From the NCBI GenBank assembly GCA_030141605.1, contig JAQGDQ010000009.1, positions 281,001-341,000 on the forward strand: a stretch of 60,000 nt of DNA, given 5' to 3'. Below the pieces are notes generated by a model. It was not told the DNA's origin. It was given only the letters and a program-made list of their open reading frames with translations, and made no database searches. Below, piece by piece: positions 16,401 through 29,500 of the stretch (its first letter is position 1; the number at the start of each line of letters is the position of its first letter). The position numbers were made by a program, and so were the translations under genes. The stretch comes from Tubiluchus corallicola (Eukaryota > Priapulida > Priapulimorpha > Priapulimorphida > Tubiluchidae).

Positions 16401-19400
16401 GGCGGCCGCTACACATATAATCCCACCCTGTTAGTTCTCGCCTAAAATCTAAATCCATCAATTATAAAATCTTCTTTTTAGAGTACTGCGCAAAATTGTC
16501 CTATATAAACCAACCACACCACAGACTCTTTCTTAAAATCTATAATACTTAATGCACAACACCAATACATAAGCATCTATTATAGGGAACATACGGACGG
16601 ACGTATGCACGCACGCACGCCTCTGTACTCTACGTACTAGACTCCTAGGAATTGTGCATTCTGCAATACATGTACACTTTTCGTTAACACACAGCAAGCT
16701 ATTACTAGCTAAAGACAATAAAAGGTACAACAACGACAACACAAAACCATAATTAATTTTATGACAATCTCATATTATAGCGCAAGGCAACATTAGGCGC
16801 TGTGCAGATATTCCTTTCACGTTCTCACTGTTTTTATTCGTCCCAATTTACATTCTTTCAGTTCTTTCAATGTTCTCTTTTTTCTCTTCACTTCCAGCTT
16901 CATTTGCTTTTGCAATAATAGCGTGCAATCTCAAGAAAGCACGTAATTATACGCCATTTCTTTCTTTCATTTCATTCTCTCTCCCCTCATTTCTTCTGCT
17001 TGTCATTTTCTCAGAAAACACTTTTTACACCATTTTTTATCTGTAATGTACAACTTACTTTGCTACCGTGACCAACCAATTGATCTTGATTTTCAGCGAT
17101 TTCACGATTAGTAAAAAAGCCAAAGCTAATTCGAATTTATTACTCTAACATATAGCAGAGAGCTGGAATTGGAATTTTTGCAATGCAAATGTTTCTTATA
17201 GGAAATAAGTTGTAATACATGTAATGGAAGAAAGCTACAAGACAAAACAAAAAACATAGAACACAGTATTGCCGTAGTAAAAATTATTCACAATACATCA
17301 TACTCGCATATATATATATTCAATGGTTAATAGTTATTACTAAAATATAAAAATAAACATATTATTAACACAGTCATAAAGCACAGCTAAAAATTAAATA
17401 CTACTGATATGTTTTAGCTGTTATATTAATCAAAATTGACACTAATTACCAATGGGAGCTTGCAATAGGGAATACTTGCTAAGTTTCGTATGTATAAAGT
17501 AAACCTGAAACACATGTATAACGTTTATGTGCCATATTTCACAACTGAGATTAATGAAACTAGGGAATGTGCAGTAGGGGTGCTAATGTGTGTAAATGTA
17601 TTGTAGTCTTCAGTTTAATTCTTAAAGACCTGCCAGCCACCTGCTAACTTGGAAGCTCAAAAGTATATTCAACAGCAATAAGACTGTCCAATTTACCGGT
17701 AAAGCAGCAACCTGTTCACCATTCACAATCAAAACGGTGAAGTAAATCTAAAGCTTAAGTCCTACTAAAAAATAATTACATGCCAAACTTAAATAACTAC
17801 CTACATACAGTTGAGGTGCAGTTTTCCCACTCAAAACACAGCAAGACCTTGATTTATTTAGCACAAGTACGATCATAAATGGACAAGTGCTTCATCTTGG
17901 TCATTTACCATGGACAGCAAGTGGTGGATGTGAATTTTTGTGTACTTAGCGTGATCAGGCAGCGTCAAAACTCGTGACAGCATGTACAATTATACTTTGT
18001 AGACCACTCTCACCATCAAATGTAATGCCAAAAGCAGCCTTAGATCAGAAAACTCAATTATAGGCACGTGAGCTCGTGTTTCTGATGGAGCTTTACAACA
18101 ACTTCCATCAATTTACCGTGTATAAATTTTTAACTCGTGAACGTTTTGAAGTTTTCATGTTTTATGAGATTGTAACGTGAAAAATGGGAATTAAAAAACT
18201 GGTTAAGCACTACAAAATACTAACTTCTTTACGTGTTTGTTTTTAAATCAGTCAACCTACTCTTGGAATAAGTGCTGTCAAATTGTAGAGATTTCAGACG
18301 TGTATAAAATGTAAGTGTGAAATGAACTAATAAAATGTGGGTTTATTTACGTGGAAAAATTGCACTATAGAATATCATGCGAGTACTCCGACCAATAAAA
18401 TATCTCGGAAATTTTGAATGCACATTACTGAGTGGGGGTATACAAATGATGAATGGTTATTTTATCTTGTAGATGGAAAAATGCAAATGTTTTATGCAAT
18501 GAGAAATTGATATACGCACTGAACTCTAGAATAACCATAAAGTACAAGTACAAGCATAACAAACACATATAACACTGTTCTCACAACTCTATGCTTCCAA
18601 TCTAAATAACCACACTCTTCTAAATAGTGGTGAGTATACTGGGAGTAGCCCGGCTATTCACTGCTGCCCCCTCAATGAGTTCTTGTTTGTGATGCTATAA
18701 AATATGTATAAAGTGTCTCAATTATTTCTGTGATTAAAAAGTAATAACTTTCACCAGACAGGAACTCGGTAATGTACTATTTTCTTTGTGAGGCTATAAG
18801 GTGCATGTATAATATCCATTACGCAGACTCATTTATCCACTCCAATCACACAATCAAATATCACAAAATCCCAGTAACACAGACTTTCCCCATATTATAG
18901 CCAGTCATTAGGAATTTTCTTTTAACAGTATCTGTGCCAGTGGTGTTCCATTAACAAAGCAAGGCAAAAAGTCACACGTGCTTTTTATCAGAAAACCAGA
19001 AGGTAACGATGCATCCAACTATTTCTAAATGTTCTCAGTTTCATTGAGTACTACTGTCTCTCACAAATTATTAGTTTTATCAAAAAGTATGATTTTTAGT
19101 ATTAGAAATGAGACTCCGTCTGTATAGGAGCAATACAGACTACGGCATAAATGCAGCTTCTTTCATATTTTAAAGAACGCGTGAACAGCGACGCATATTG
19201 TTTAGAATTGCCACGAAACTAAATAGTCCTCCCCCATGAGATGTTACCCTTGTTACTACACGTTATTTTTGGCCTTCTAAAAAATATGAATATATAATTA
19301 TTCCTTGTTGATTACGAAAGTGACTAGAGTACAGTCAAGCTCTACATTTTCAGACACTATAAAAAGATTCCTCCTTGCATTTCTTTTGAATAAGCAAATA

Positions 19401-22400
19401 AACTACCAAAGAAAAGATTATTTTAAACCTTGCTTAAAATATGTCTGAAATTTGGTTTCGCATAATTTCATATAAACTCAGTTGTCAAAGGCTTGCACAT
19501 TATCTCAAAATTGAGTCTCAAACTGAAAATTCCCGAATTTAAGCGTTGCAGAACCGTATTACATTTCAACACGGAATCTAAGTACAATCTAGGTACTCCC
19601 CTACTCTACGTGCTGTTCCCAGACGATTTTTTTCCGCACCAGTTGGATAAATAAATGATCTATTTCATGCACAGGGTGGTGATATTTTACTTCACAGTGA
19701 TCGTCATTTTACCTTGATGTATATTTCAAAATGGCGAGAAGGGGAGATTACCATTCAATTCGTGAGTCTCCCAATTAAATCGGAAGAGTGTCACATCACA
19801 GACAACCAAAAAAGATCTTGTAATATGTCAAGTGAGCACGCAATAAATTTACGTATTAAACTGTAGCTGTATGGAAACTATAAGGCTTGTAATGTGTTTC
19901 GTTAAATTGTATGAACAATAGTGTGCAGAACACTCCCATGAATCAACCTATGATCTGCAAGTACTATGCTTTGTTTCTCGGTTAATACGTGTATAGTAAT
20001 TAAAGGTAATAAATGACAATTAGGCTAAATTTCATGAAAACTATATATTTAGTTTTTAGTTTAGTAGTTACTGATCAATGTTCGACCATTTTTACAATAA
20101 TAATAATTTCGTCGACATAAGAATCCAGTATGTTCTTACAATTTTAACTTTGGAAAACGTAAATATAATCACTCTTTGTCCAGAAGCATTATAAATCTTA
20201 ACTTGCCAAGGCAAATTGCCAGTGAGACAAAAGCAGCAACGATCAGAAAACAGAAAATTTAGCCATGATGCAATAAAACAGCGAAGTGCGACATACCAGT
20301 GATGTCTTGCTAAAACTTTTGCACGTTGTGCCTCGTTATCAATATTTTTTCCATCTATCACATACAGTGCATTGAGATAGCAGAGGACAATGCTACAATT
20401 TGAACTTAACTTTGAAAATGCCTTCAGCACTGCTTTAGCTCCTTCAGGACTGCACCATTCAAAATAGGTCTTATAAGAACTATGACTTTTCTGCTAATGT
20501 ATGAGCACAGACATAACTAAATGATTACAAATTAGATATTGTTCTATTTCAGTTACTGAAAGCTTTTTTCAACTTTTTTGTCAAAAATTTATTTGTCTAA
20601 GGTGATCAGACGCATTTAGTTTATAATTTTGCATAATCCATTATGTGAGGAGTAGAAGCCTACAAAAATTATCAAATAGAACGTAGTTGCTGCTTAGTGA
20701 GAGCAGTTATTCATGAACACATGGAAAATAAAACAAATGCTTATGGCCCTCAAGGAGTTAAATATGCTAACAACTGAACAACATTACACAATATCAAAAA
20801 ATAGCTTTTTTACATGTTTTAAAATTTTTTAGACTTGTAATTGGTTAACAGTTGGTATTATTTAATAATGACGCTCTCAAAGTAATGAGCATATTTGTGT
20901 TAGTTATAACTGCAAGTTTTAAATAAGTGTACTTCATCATCTTCACTATCTGCTTCTATTCTTTGATCTTAGTTAAAGCTTAAAAGATCTAGATAGTTCC
21001 AAACTCTGGTACTACAATTCATGGGGAACCTGCTTATTTAGTTTGCATGGGCACAAACACCCAAACGCTATTGTCTGTGGCATAATCTGTGCCTATATGT
21101 ATGAATGCAAAGCTTTAAACTAGAATGCTAATTGTCATTGGTGTTCTCGAAATTGTTTTCACACAGCAATCCACTCAAATGCAACACTCCACAATGAGTA
21201 AAAACAAAAAATTACACCAGAAAAACAGGTACACCAGTTCCATAAACAGTTGTTTATATGAAATGCCAATACTACGTAAAAAGAAAAGTCAACAAGCATA
21301 ACTTTATGTTGCACCCACCATATTACACATAGGATTAAACCTATGGTTCTTATGTAACAGTATTACTAAAGTTTAACACCACAGTTTTTAAGTAGCTCAG
21401 CAAAGTGGGAGTGAACATATGAACACATCTAATTTCAACTGAGCAAGCAAATTTTACGATGTTAAATACTAAGCATTAAATGCAGGTACTATATTACCAA
21501 GAACACTATAAGTTTTTTACGCTAAAAACGACTCAATTGAGAATAGAAATGCAGACCCACTGAAGAAGATCAAGAAACCAACACATGTAAAAGAATAGTT
21601 TAAAAACTTAGTGTAACTATTAAATTAAACTTTAAATCAACACAAACAATGCTGGGTTCTTAAAATTAATCAGTGGAATGCACTAATGAAAAAGTAATCG
21701 TACGAAACCTCTATCTCTATGAATTGTTTCCAGTATCTGCCTGCGTTGGAAAAACGTGTTATGCATTGCTCCATGAGTAACCGTGCTTCGTTAATTGGTT
21801 TTTTCTAAAATTAAATAAATAACGATAAAATCAGAGATTGCGATAAAGTTGCTTTGCTCACATTAATTTTCTTCCAAGGAAAACAATAACAGGCAAAAAT
21901 TAGAAATACAAAATCTATGAAATCATAAATTTGATACAAAAGAAAAACAAAAAATTCTTTTACCTCAGGTGACACATGTAAAACAATTGTTCATTAGAGT
22001 TAATTATTAATTCAAACATTAAATCATTACAGCCATAATTACCTGGGCATCTTTAATTAATATACTCCAAGCATCTGTATCATAAGGATCTGTATCAAGC
22101 TTTTTTTCAGCTTTCTTCACTTTATCAGGAATGTACCCTTGTTGCTGAAAAATAAAATATATTATCCATGCAATGTTTCAGCAATAGCACATCCACATGG
22201 TGCACAATTCTATCTTGAGTTTGAGCTGCTAGGGATGATACTCGAGCTTGAAAGTACAACACAATACGCATCAAACTGTTACAGTGTTCAGCAAATTTTA
22301 AAGTTTCTTCACACTACAGGGGTTGGAAGTTTAGAGCGTGTGTCTACAACTTCAGACGCCAAGTAATTAAGAATTGCTACAACTTTAGTACTGAATTAGA

Positions 22401-22733
22401 TCTTTTTGCTTATTTTAAAATTGCTATTTTGCACTAAATTAATGTAAAAATAGATGAAAAATAATTTACACTTATAATTCTAGCTAACAGTCCAACAATA
22501 TGCAAAATTAGCTTCTTTAATAAGAATATGTTTCACAAAGTTTTGAAACACGACCAACAGATATTAAATTGAATGTGGTACGTAAAGACTAAAGCCGTAA
22601 AGGATACTTAAAATGACACCGTTTTTAACACCGAGTGCAAATACAGGGGTCTGTTTCATAGACTATAAATTTTACTATAAATTAATGACTACAACAGAGT
22701 AATTCAAATGCCCACCTCTTCCGTATTAGCCAT
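1437..22733 (-). CDS. CSTF3: Cleavage stimulation factor subunit 3 (CstF-77 / Suppressor of forked), 3'-truncated by window edge
   Basis: CstF-77 is the scaffold of the CstF complex: it dimerises through HAT repeats, bridges CstF-64 and CstF-50, and helps select poly(A) sites in nuclear pre-mRNA. Seventeen exons join in frame, each with GT-AG borders: 22733-22716, 22144-22043, 21804-21709, 9522-9392, 9191-9090, 8717-8591, 8012-7854, 7559-7478, 6890-6781, 6646-6530, 5399-5325, 5226-5083, 4904-4802, 4106-4037, 2756-2660, 2194-2090, 1587-1437. That is about 596 codons; the human protein has about 717. Diagnostic blocks are [57 protein letters not shown] (HAT region) and [17 protein letters not shown] (start of the proline-rich hinge). 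Exon 1 codes only for MANTEE, and its ATG opens the frame that joins to [16 protein letters not shown]. The hinge and monkeytail exons must lie left of the window. Exon borders are read by eye from conservation and splice consensus; gene identity is secure. Confidence 0.95.
9523..21708 (-). other. CSTF3 intron 3 (12.2 kb)
   Basis: Exon 3 ([20 protein letters not shown]) joins exon 4 ([16 protein letters not shown]) in frame across this interval, and no conserved exon intervenes. It holds a degenerate tandem repeat (14140-15430). It also has a 112-135 codon minus-strand open frame (20092-20500) that I cannot assign. Other parts are plain AT-rich sequence. Confidence 0.75.
14140..15430. repeat. 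Degenerate tandem repeat array, about five copies
   Basis: Two landmarks alternate. Landmark A (CACAAACTATTACT, often followed within about 20 nt by CTACATAAA) occurs near 14158, 14354, 14693, 15073 and 15305. Landmark B (ATTACTTTAAAAATATACTT plus a following ATTAAAACTGG-like tail) occurs near 14431, 14577, 14961, 15187 and 15379. Spacing varies from about 145 to 385 bp, so the units have diverged and carry indels. A related landmark A lies near 16684. Confidence 0.6.
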
Positions 22734-24235
22734 GCTTTTCCAAGCTCCTTTAGCACAACCTTGATGACAATGAATTCAATAATCGTTTGCTTGATTACAA
22801 TAGATCCGAAACTGAGACTGTTTTGCGTTTAAATTATTATGTGTGTTTGTTGTGTTAAATGTAAAAGACAAATTTTGAACTACATGAAAGGGAATAACCG
22901 GGAATTAGGGTAAATCAAGCCCCCTTGTGATCAAGTATCAGACCCAGCCACTGACGATGTTACTGCGCCTAAACAATGGAAAATTTGAGGAATGTAAGTT
23001 TTAAGACCACTGCATGCGCTGCAATTTGTAAGATTAAAGCGACTAAAGCAGATAAATAAACGAATAACAAGCCAGCAAAAAACGACAACTGTTTTGCTAC
23101 ATAAAATATTTTATTTTAAAAATCGTCACAAAGAAAAAGAACTCAATATGGCATCTTCTGAAAACGAATATTAGTAACGAAAAGTTGAAAACTGGCCGAA
23201 GGCGGAGCACTAACTTTTATTTAAGCTCCATTTATTTCGGAAATATTTGGTTTTCCCACGCGCCAAATAATTTAGCCGAGAGACACATTTATTGTGACAG
23301 ACTAGTGACTAAAATCTAGGGAAAATTGTGTAATTATTAAGATTTATTTCCTCCTCTCAAGACACACACATGTAATACTAAATAACAACTACAAACACTT
23401 GCCATGTGAAATAAAGACATACATGTACCTACTGGCAAATTTTATACCAAACGGCAAGCAGATTTATGAAAGGCAGAACTTGAATTACACAAATGTTAGA
23501 TGTAGTCGATTTACAGACACAAATAATTGATGGTAGAGCTTCACTTGACTCTACTTAGATCTTGCAAAGACATTTGCACCAGTCCTTCACAAAAGACTTC
23601 TACAGAAGTTACATAACTTTAGAGTCAGGGGAAATTTGCATCGACGGATTAAAGATTTTCTTTGTAATCACAGCCAAAAAGTCAAAGTTAATAATACGCA
23701 TTCCAGCTTGGCAGTATTATCAGATATTTGACTACTACTAGCAGAAGCCGACTTACCATTTGTGAATTATGACTTAGTTTTCCCTACACATACAACTGGG
23801 ATAGTTTCTTGTGAAGTCGTAAAAAGCCCAAAATTTCATCAAATTTTCATTTGATTGATACCTATCGCGCTATCCTCCCGCACTTTAGAGCATGTTCACT
23901 TGAGGAAAAGACTGCATTGTGATCAGATGATCAATAACGATCTCACCATTTTAGTGTCATTTTAATGTTGTCTAATTGTTTAATTGGTGCTAAATTATAC
24001 TATGTGCTTTATGATTAACATCAACTGTGAGTGAATCTTACAGACACTGTTATAAAGACATATCTATATTACTAAATGGTAGTTTCTTAACAACAAAAGG
24101 TTTATTTTATATTTAAACATCAGATATCACCTTTAACTCACTAAACACCCTGGATTCCGACTGGTTTGTATCTTCAAGTCAACAAAATTAGGCAACTTGT
24201 AAAAACGGCTCACTTGGGCATTGATTGCCACTTAT

Positions 24236-24543
<308 letters not shown>

Positions 24544-24592
24544 CATATCAAAATCAATGCTCCTAAGAGCTTTGAAACGTAAAGAAATTGCA

Positions 24593-24622
24593 TTACCTAA
24601 CAGGCAATAACTTGTTAGGTAA
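24593..24622. repeat. Perfect 10-bp inverted repeat (hairpin)
   Basis: TTACCTAACA at 24593-24602 and TGTTAGGTAA at 24613-24622 are exact reverse complements with a 10-nt loop, 50 nt from the (AGT)n array. Confidence 0.85.
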
Positions 24623-25729
24623 ATAATACATGATCTCTTAAGTCCCAAGGTGGCAGAGCCGGGGACCACAATGCATAGGTTCATGGGACGAGCATTCCAG
24701 AGATCCGGTGTAATATGGTACTGCTAAGAAACTAGCATAACCAGTCTTATGAACAGTTTGTGGTTTTACCAATAGTGAACTTTCTCGTTATAATTATGTC
24801 TAAGTACACACTAAACTTAAAACATTTAGATCAGTCTGTGCAGCTCAGCTGCTCTCCACAAGTTAAGTCTCTCAAAGCAGAGAGTTAACACTTTCAGAGC
24901 TCTATCAGATCAAGCGCATATAGCTAGAAAAGTTCTATAAATATATACACTAGCATAACGCCAGACGCATTTGTCTTTAACAATGTTTTAGTATTGAAAA
25001 TATTTTTAACGCTGAGGATTGTGATTTTATTGTAATGTATGGCAAGTAAAGTATATATGTATGTATATACGCAAATCCAATTTTGACTGCACATGAATGA
25101 CATACTGTGATTTTGAATGTTTGCAGGTCCAAAAATTAAAAACTTTTTCCAATCACTGCAGTGTTGCCTTGGAACACATTTACCAAGTTTAAAATTATGG
25201 TCTGTAAAACATGACTCGCACACTGTGCAGAATTAATCCGAAATCTTTTTTTGCGCTCAGAAGCAGCAAGAGTTCGTCCTGCTGCAGCAGCAGCATAGCT
25301 AGCTCTTCCTGCTGATTGATACATCATCAAACATCTGCTATATGAAATATGGGCATATTGTAAACTACTAATTTCCTATAATCATAATTTTTTTACACCT
25401 GTCTTGACGAAATGTCATCGGGTTATGGTAAATTTGCCACATATCATGTTATATCACTCTACAGATTATCACAGTGGACTATCTGTGGCACATGAATTAC
25501 TGGTTGGAAGTGAGTATTTTATTAACAAATTTTAAGCAAATTTGTGTTTTAATTGCATGACACAATCAAGTAATATGCATATTCTTTGTGAGACTGTTTT
25601 TATTAGTGATTCAAAAGTTTATTTGAAAATCTTTAAAACAAAATTCGAATTCGATTCTGCTAAAAAATGCTGAAATTCGGCTTGTTTAGTTCGAATAGAA
25701 TATTCGTATACATACATACATATGATGTG

Positions 25730-25810
25730 TCACACGCACGCACATGCACACCCACCCACCCACACACACACATATGTACATATACTCACATGTACATTAC
25801 ACACACACTC
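25730..25810. repeat. CA-rich simple-sequence tract
   Basis: Imperfect CACA, CACC and ATGTACAT units. The plus-strand frame over it (His/Thr/Pro-rich) is not a gene. Confidence 0.85.
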
Positions 25811-26503
25811 AAACGCAAAAACACAGTAGCCGCCTGTTGCTGGAAAAAGCTGCACTTCATCATGAAAGTCTCACTCCATCTGTTGTACATTGAGACATTA
25901 CCATTAATTGGAGCGTTCAAGCCACTTCGATCTGTAGCTAACACAAGTTCTTCTGCTCCTTAAGCAATATTTGGTTGAGATTGTTGGACATCTTTATTTA
26001 TCTTGCAAGTGTGTGTATGTAAATGGCTCTATGAACGTATGGTACTAAAATTTGTATGTGCATTCTGTTTACCCAATAAATACGAGGTATCTTAGCAATA
26101 AAAGTTGTTTTGGGCTGCAATAACTAATGGGGTAATCTAAGAGCTGGATAATTAAGGATAATCTAAGAGCTGGAACTTTTGATTGTAGATGACTTAAATC
26201 AGATATTAAATGAAATTATCCAACTGATGGTATGGAATATTCTCAATTAGATAATATTATACTGGCACAGTGTCACTAGTCACTACAAGAAATCCACCTA
26301 ACGAGAAGTGGGTTTATTGCAGCAAAATAAAAAGCTGATTATTGCACGTGGCCAATAATATAAAAAAACTTGCGAACTGAATTAATTCTAAGGTTTCTTT
26401 ATTGCGTGTTGTACTACGCACGAGTATTGCGGCAAAAATTATTATGCAATGAAAGCTTTGAAATTCATTCAATACAATTACTTGATATTTCGTTATTTTT
26501 AGC

Positions 26504-29500
26504 ATGTTTCGTACCAAAAAAGATGTTGATGAACACGTTTCTGATATATTGGGACGAATCAAGAATGAGAACGAGGTAATAGAAGTGTTGATACAGGATT
26601 TACTAGGCACTTATTCTTAATACAAGTTACACGTTAATCACTACTCGGGCAATGGAATTTTTCACAAATACATGCAATGTACATTAGCAAAGCAATATAA
26701 TATGCATGTCACATACTACATAAACCGATAAAAAATTTATTCATAATAGGCTTTATACAAAGTGCAAAAATGACAGTTAAATATTGTATAATTCAGCAAT
26801 TAAAAAAGAAAAATGACTTAAGAATAGCATATGTTCCAGCTTTTAAGTGAATATTTATGAAGAAACAAATTAATGAGAGTTGAAAACAATTGTGGTTAGT
26901 CTGCTGCCCTAGTACTGTTATCAGTGCTTTGGCGCTGACACCGAAATGTCTTGCTCAAACAGCCGTGCCCAATTTTCGTGCACCCAAGTGACTGTCCCCA
27001 TCTTAGCACTAGTTCAATAGCATAACAGTGCTTGTTTTTATATTTTTCCTTTTTCTCCTCCTCTTAAAGATGAAAACAGATCATATATAGGGCTTCTTAT
27101 CTCTTTATTGTGTCTTTTTTATAATTGTAACATCCTTACCCTTTTTGATTATTTTGTCAGGCTTAGTCACCTTATTTAATGAATTTTGATATTGTATGTA
27201 ATGGCCATTTAAGTTTTTGGTGTGCATATTATCTAGCGCATCTGAACTTGTTTCATTTATTTAATTTTCAGCGGACATTACGGTATTTTAACGTTGCCAA
27301 ATTGTACTATGGAGTGAAGGAATATGAAGCAGCCAAGCGGTATTTGGCGGGATTCTTGAGCATTCAAGAAAACCATGCTGGTGCTCACAAACTTTTTGGA
27401 CAAATATATGAAGATATAGGTGACACGGAGAAGGCTATTGAGTGCTACAAAAGATCTTTCAATATAAATACGTCGCAAAAAAATTTATTACTGAAAAGTA
27501 AATAAATCTTCTAATTTCATACAATTTTAGTTGTACTCTGCAAACTTGCACCATCAACTGCTGTTTTTCAGAAAAAAACTGTTAAATTTATAGCTAAAAT
27601 AAAGATTAAGTGCATATACTCTTGGAAACGTAAGTATTGAAGTACCTTGTTAATTTGGATTAATATAAGTAAGCTTTATGTGCATCAGAAGGTTGTAGCT
27701 CATTAACATAAAACTTTTCTACATTTTTAGTATGTGATTTGTTCTGTCAAGTTCCAGTTAAAGACGATGGCGCAAAGGTATGCACTTCTCAGATTTTATT
27801 GATAACTGAATGGTTATTTTATTGCACAGTTAACACTAAGTCAGTGAGATAATTTGGACTGATATTTTACTGTAACTTTTTTTAACACGATCATTATTTT
27901 ACATTTAATATTTTACTAAATTTTTCTTATTTCTTATAGTTTTGGCAAGAGAAGGCAGAAAAATACTTTCCCCATCATGAGGTTGTTAGCACTTTAAAGG
28001 TACATTTAATGTGAAGATAACAACTGTAACTTTATGGCGAGTTTAGACTAGCATGTGTTCTCTCCAGGTAACTCGCAAGCATGTTCAGACTAGAGAGCAA
28101 AGTTTGCTGCAAACGAGTTAGTTTTCAACAGCAAATGCGAGCTGGCACTCGCTTCTCTATTCACTGCGAGAAGTGTCCAGAGTAACTTGCCAAAACATTC
28201 ACACTAGGCTGCAACTTGCAGTAACTATTGGAGAGTTTGCAAACATTTATTTGCAAAACAGTTCACATTTGCAAATTTGTTGTCAAAGAGAAAACTTGCT
28301 GGTCTAAATGCGCCGTTATGACATGTCATTTGCCTGTGAATGGAAATGAGAACACTTCAACTTTTAGAACTGTGAAATTCGTTAAGTCTTACTTACATAA
28401 TTGTATTATTACTTGTTACAAAACTCACAGTACTTTTTTGTTTCACATTCTTTAGGATCATTTAATCTCAAATGATGGAAAAATGAATGCACTGGAGCGA
28501 GAAGAACATTATGCAGAAGAATTAGTTAAAAGACCAAAGGATGCGTCGTTACGGATGCGGTTGCTTCGGTTGTACATTTCTGAAGGTCGCTTTGAGGATG
28601 CGTATTATCATGCCATGCAAGTAGAAACGAGACAGCCATATCACGAAAATAGAGAGTGGTATTTGTGTCTCATTGACATCGTACAGGTACTTAATGCACT
28701 CTTGTTAGCAACTCGATTCTTAGTAAAGATTGAGCAATTTGCTCAGAGTAATTATACACTTCACTGCAGACATACTAGCAATGCACCGAGAAGTCGGATC
28801 GCAGAATTTTTCCCCCAAATAACAGTATAAATCCGGCCCAGTAAACGTCAGTTGCAATCACTAAAATGTTTACTTAGTATATCAAAGTTATTTTTAATGA
28901 TCCTTGTATTCTGTGAAAATGATATTAAAGAAACCAAAATTTTCCCCCGTAATGCTTATAAAAAGTTATTTACCATGATACACATATCGTGTCAATATCC
29001 AATATTGTGGCATTACTGCAATACACACGACAAATTATAAGTCAACGAGAACACAAGCTAGTAAACAAATACATTATTGCACTTTAGTTTAAATACTGTT
29101 TTTATCGATTTACAAAATAGTTTGAACAGCTTTTGAAAGAATTAGGATTGCTTTTAAGATACGTAATACTTTACTACATAACCATAAAACAAAGATGCAC
29201 AACAATTTTTTCACTGCTCGCCAGTCACCTCTAACTTAAATGATAAAACTTTACAGAGTTCATAATTCTTTCCAATTGGAATTATAAGAAAATTCGGTTA
29301 AGTTTCGGTAAAAAATTTGGTTTGGCTTTGGTCCGGCATTCCAATTTATCTTGATATTTTATTCGGAATTCCGTTCTGTAGCATGGCCCATCATTTGGTT
29401 TGGCACCCAAGCATAAAAATATCGGCTTCAGTTCGGTTGATGAAAATGTGTCTTCTGTGTAGCCCTAATACACACTGTCCCATTAGCAAAAACTTGTGGA

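Noticed and set aside
25667-25963. 98-codon plus-strand frame rich in His, Thr and Pro
   Set aside because: Driven by the CA-rich simple repeat; no splice or homology support.
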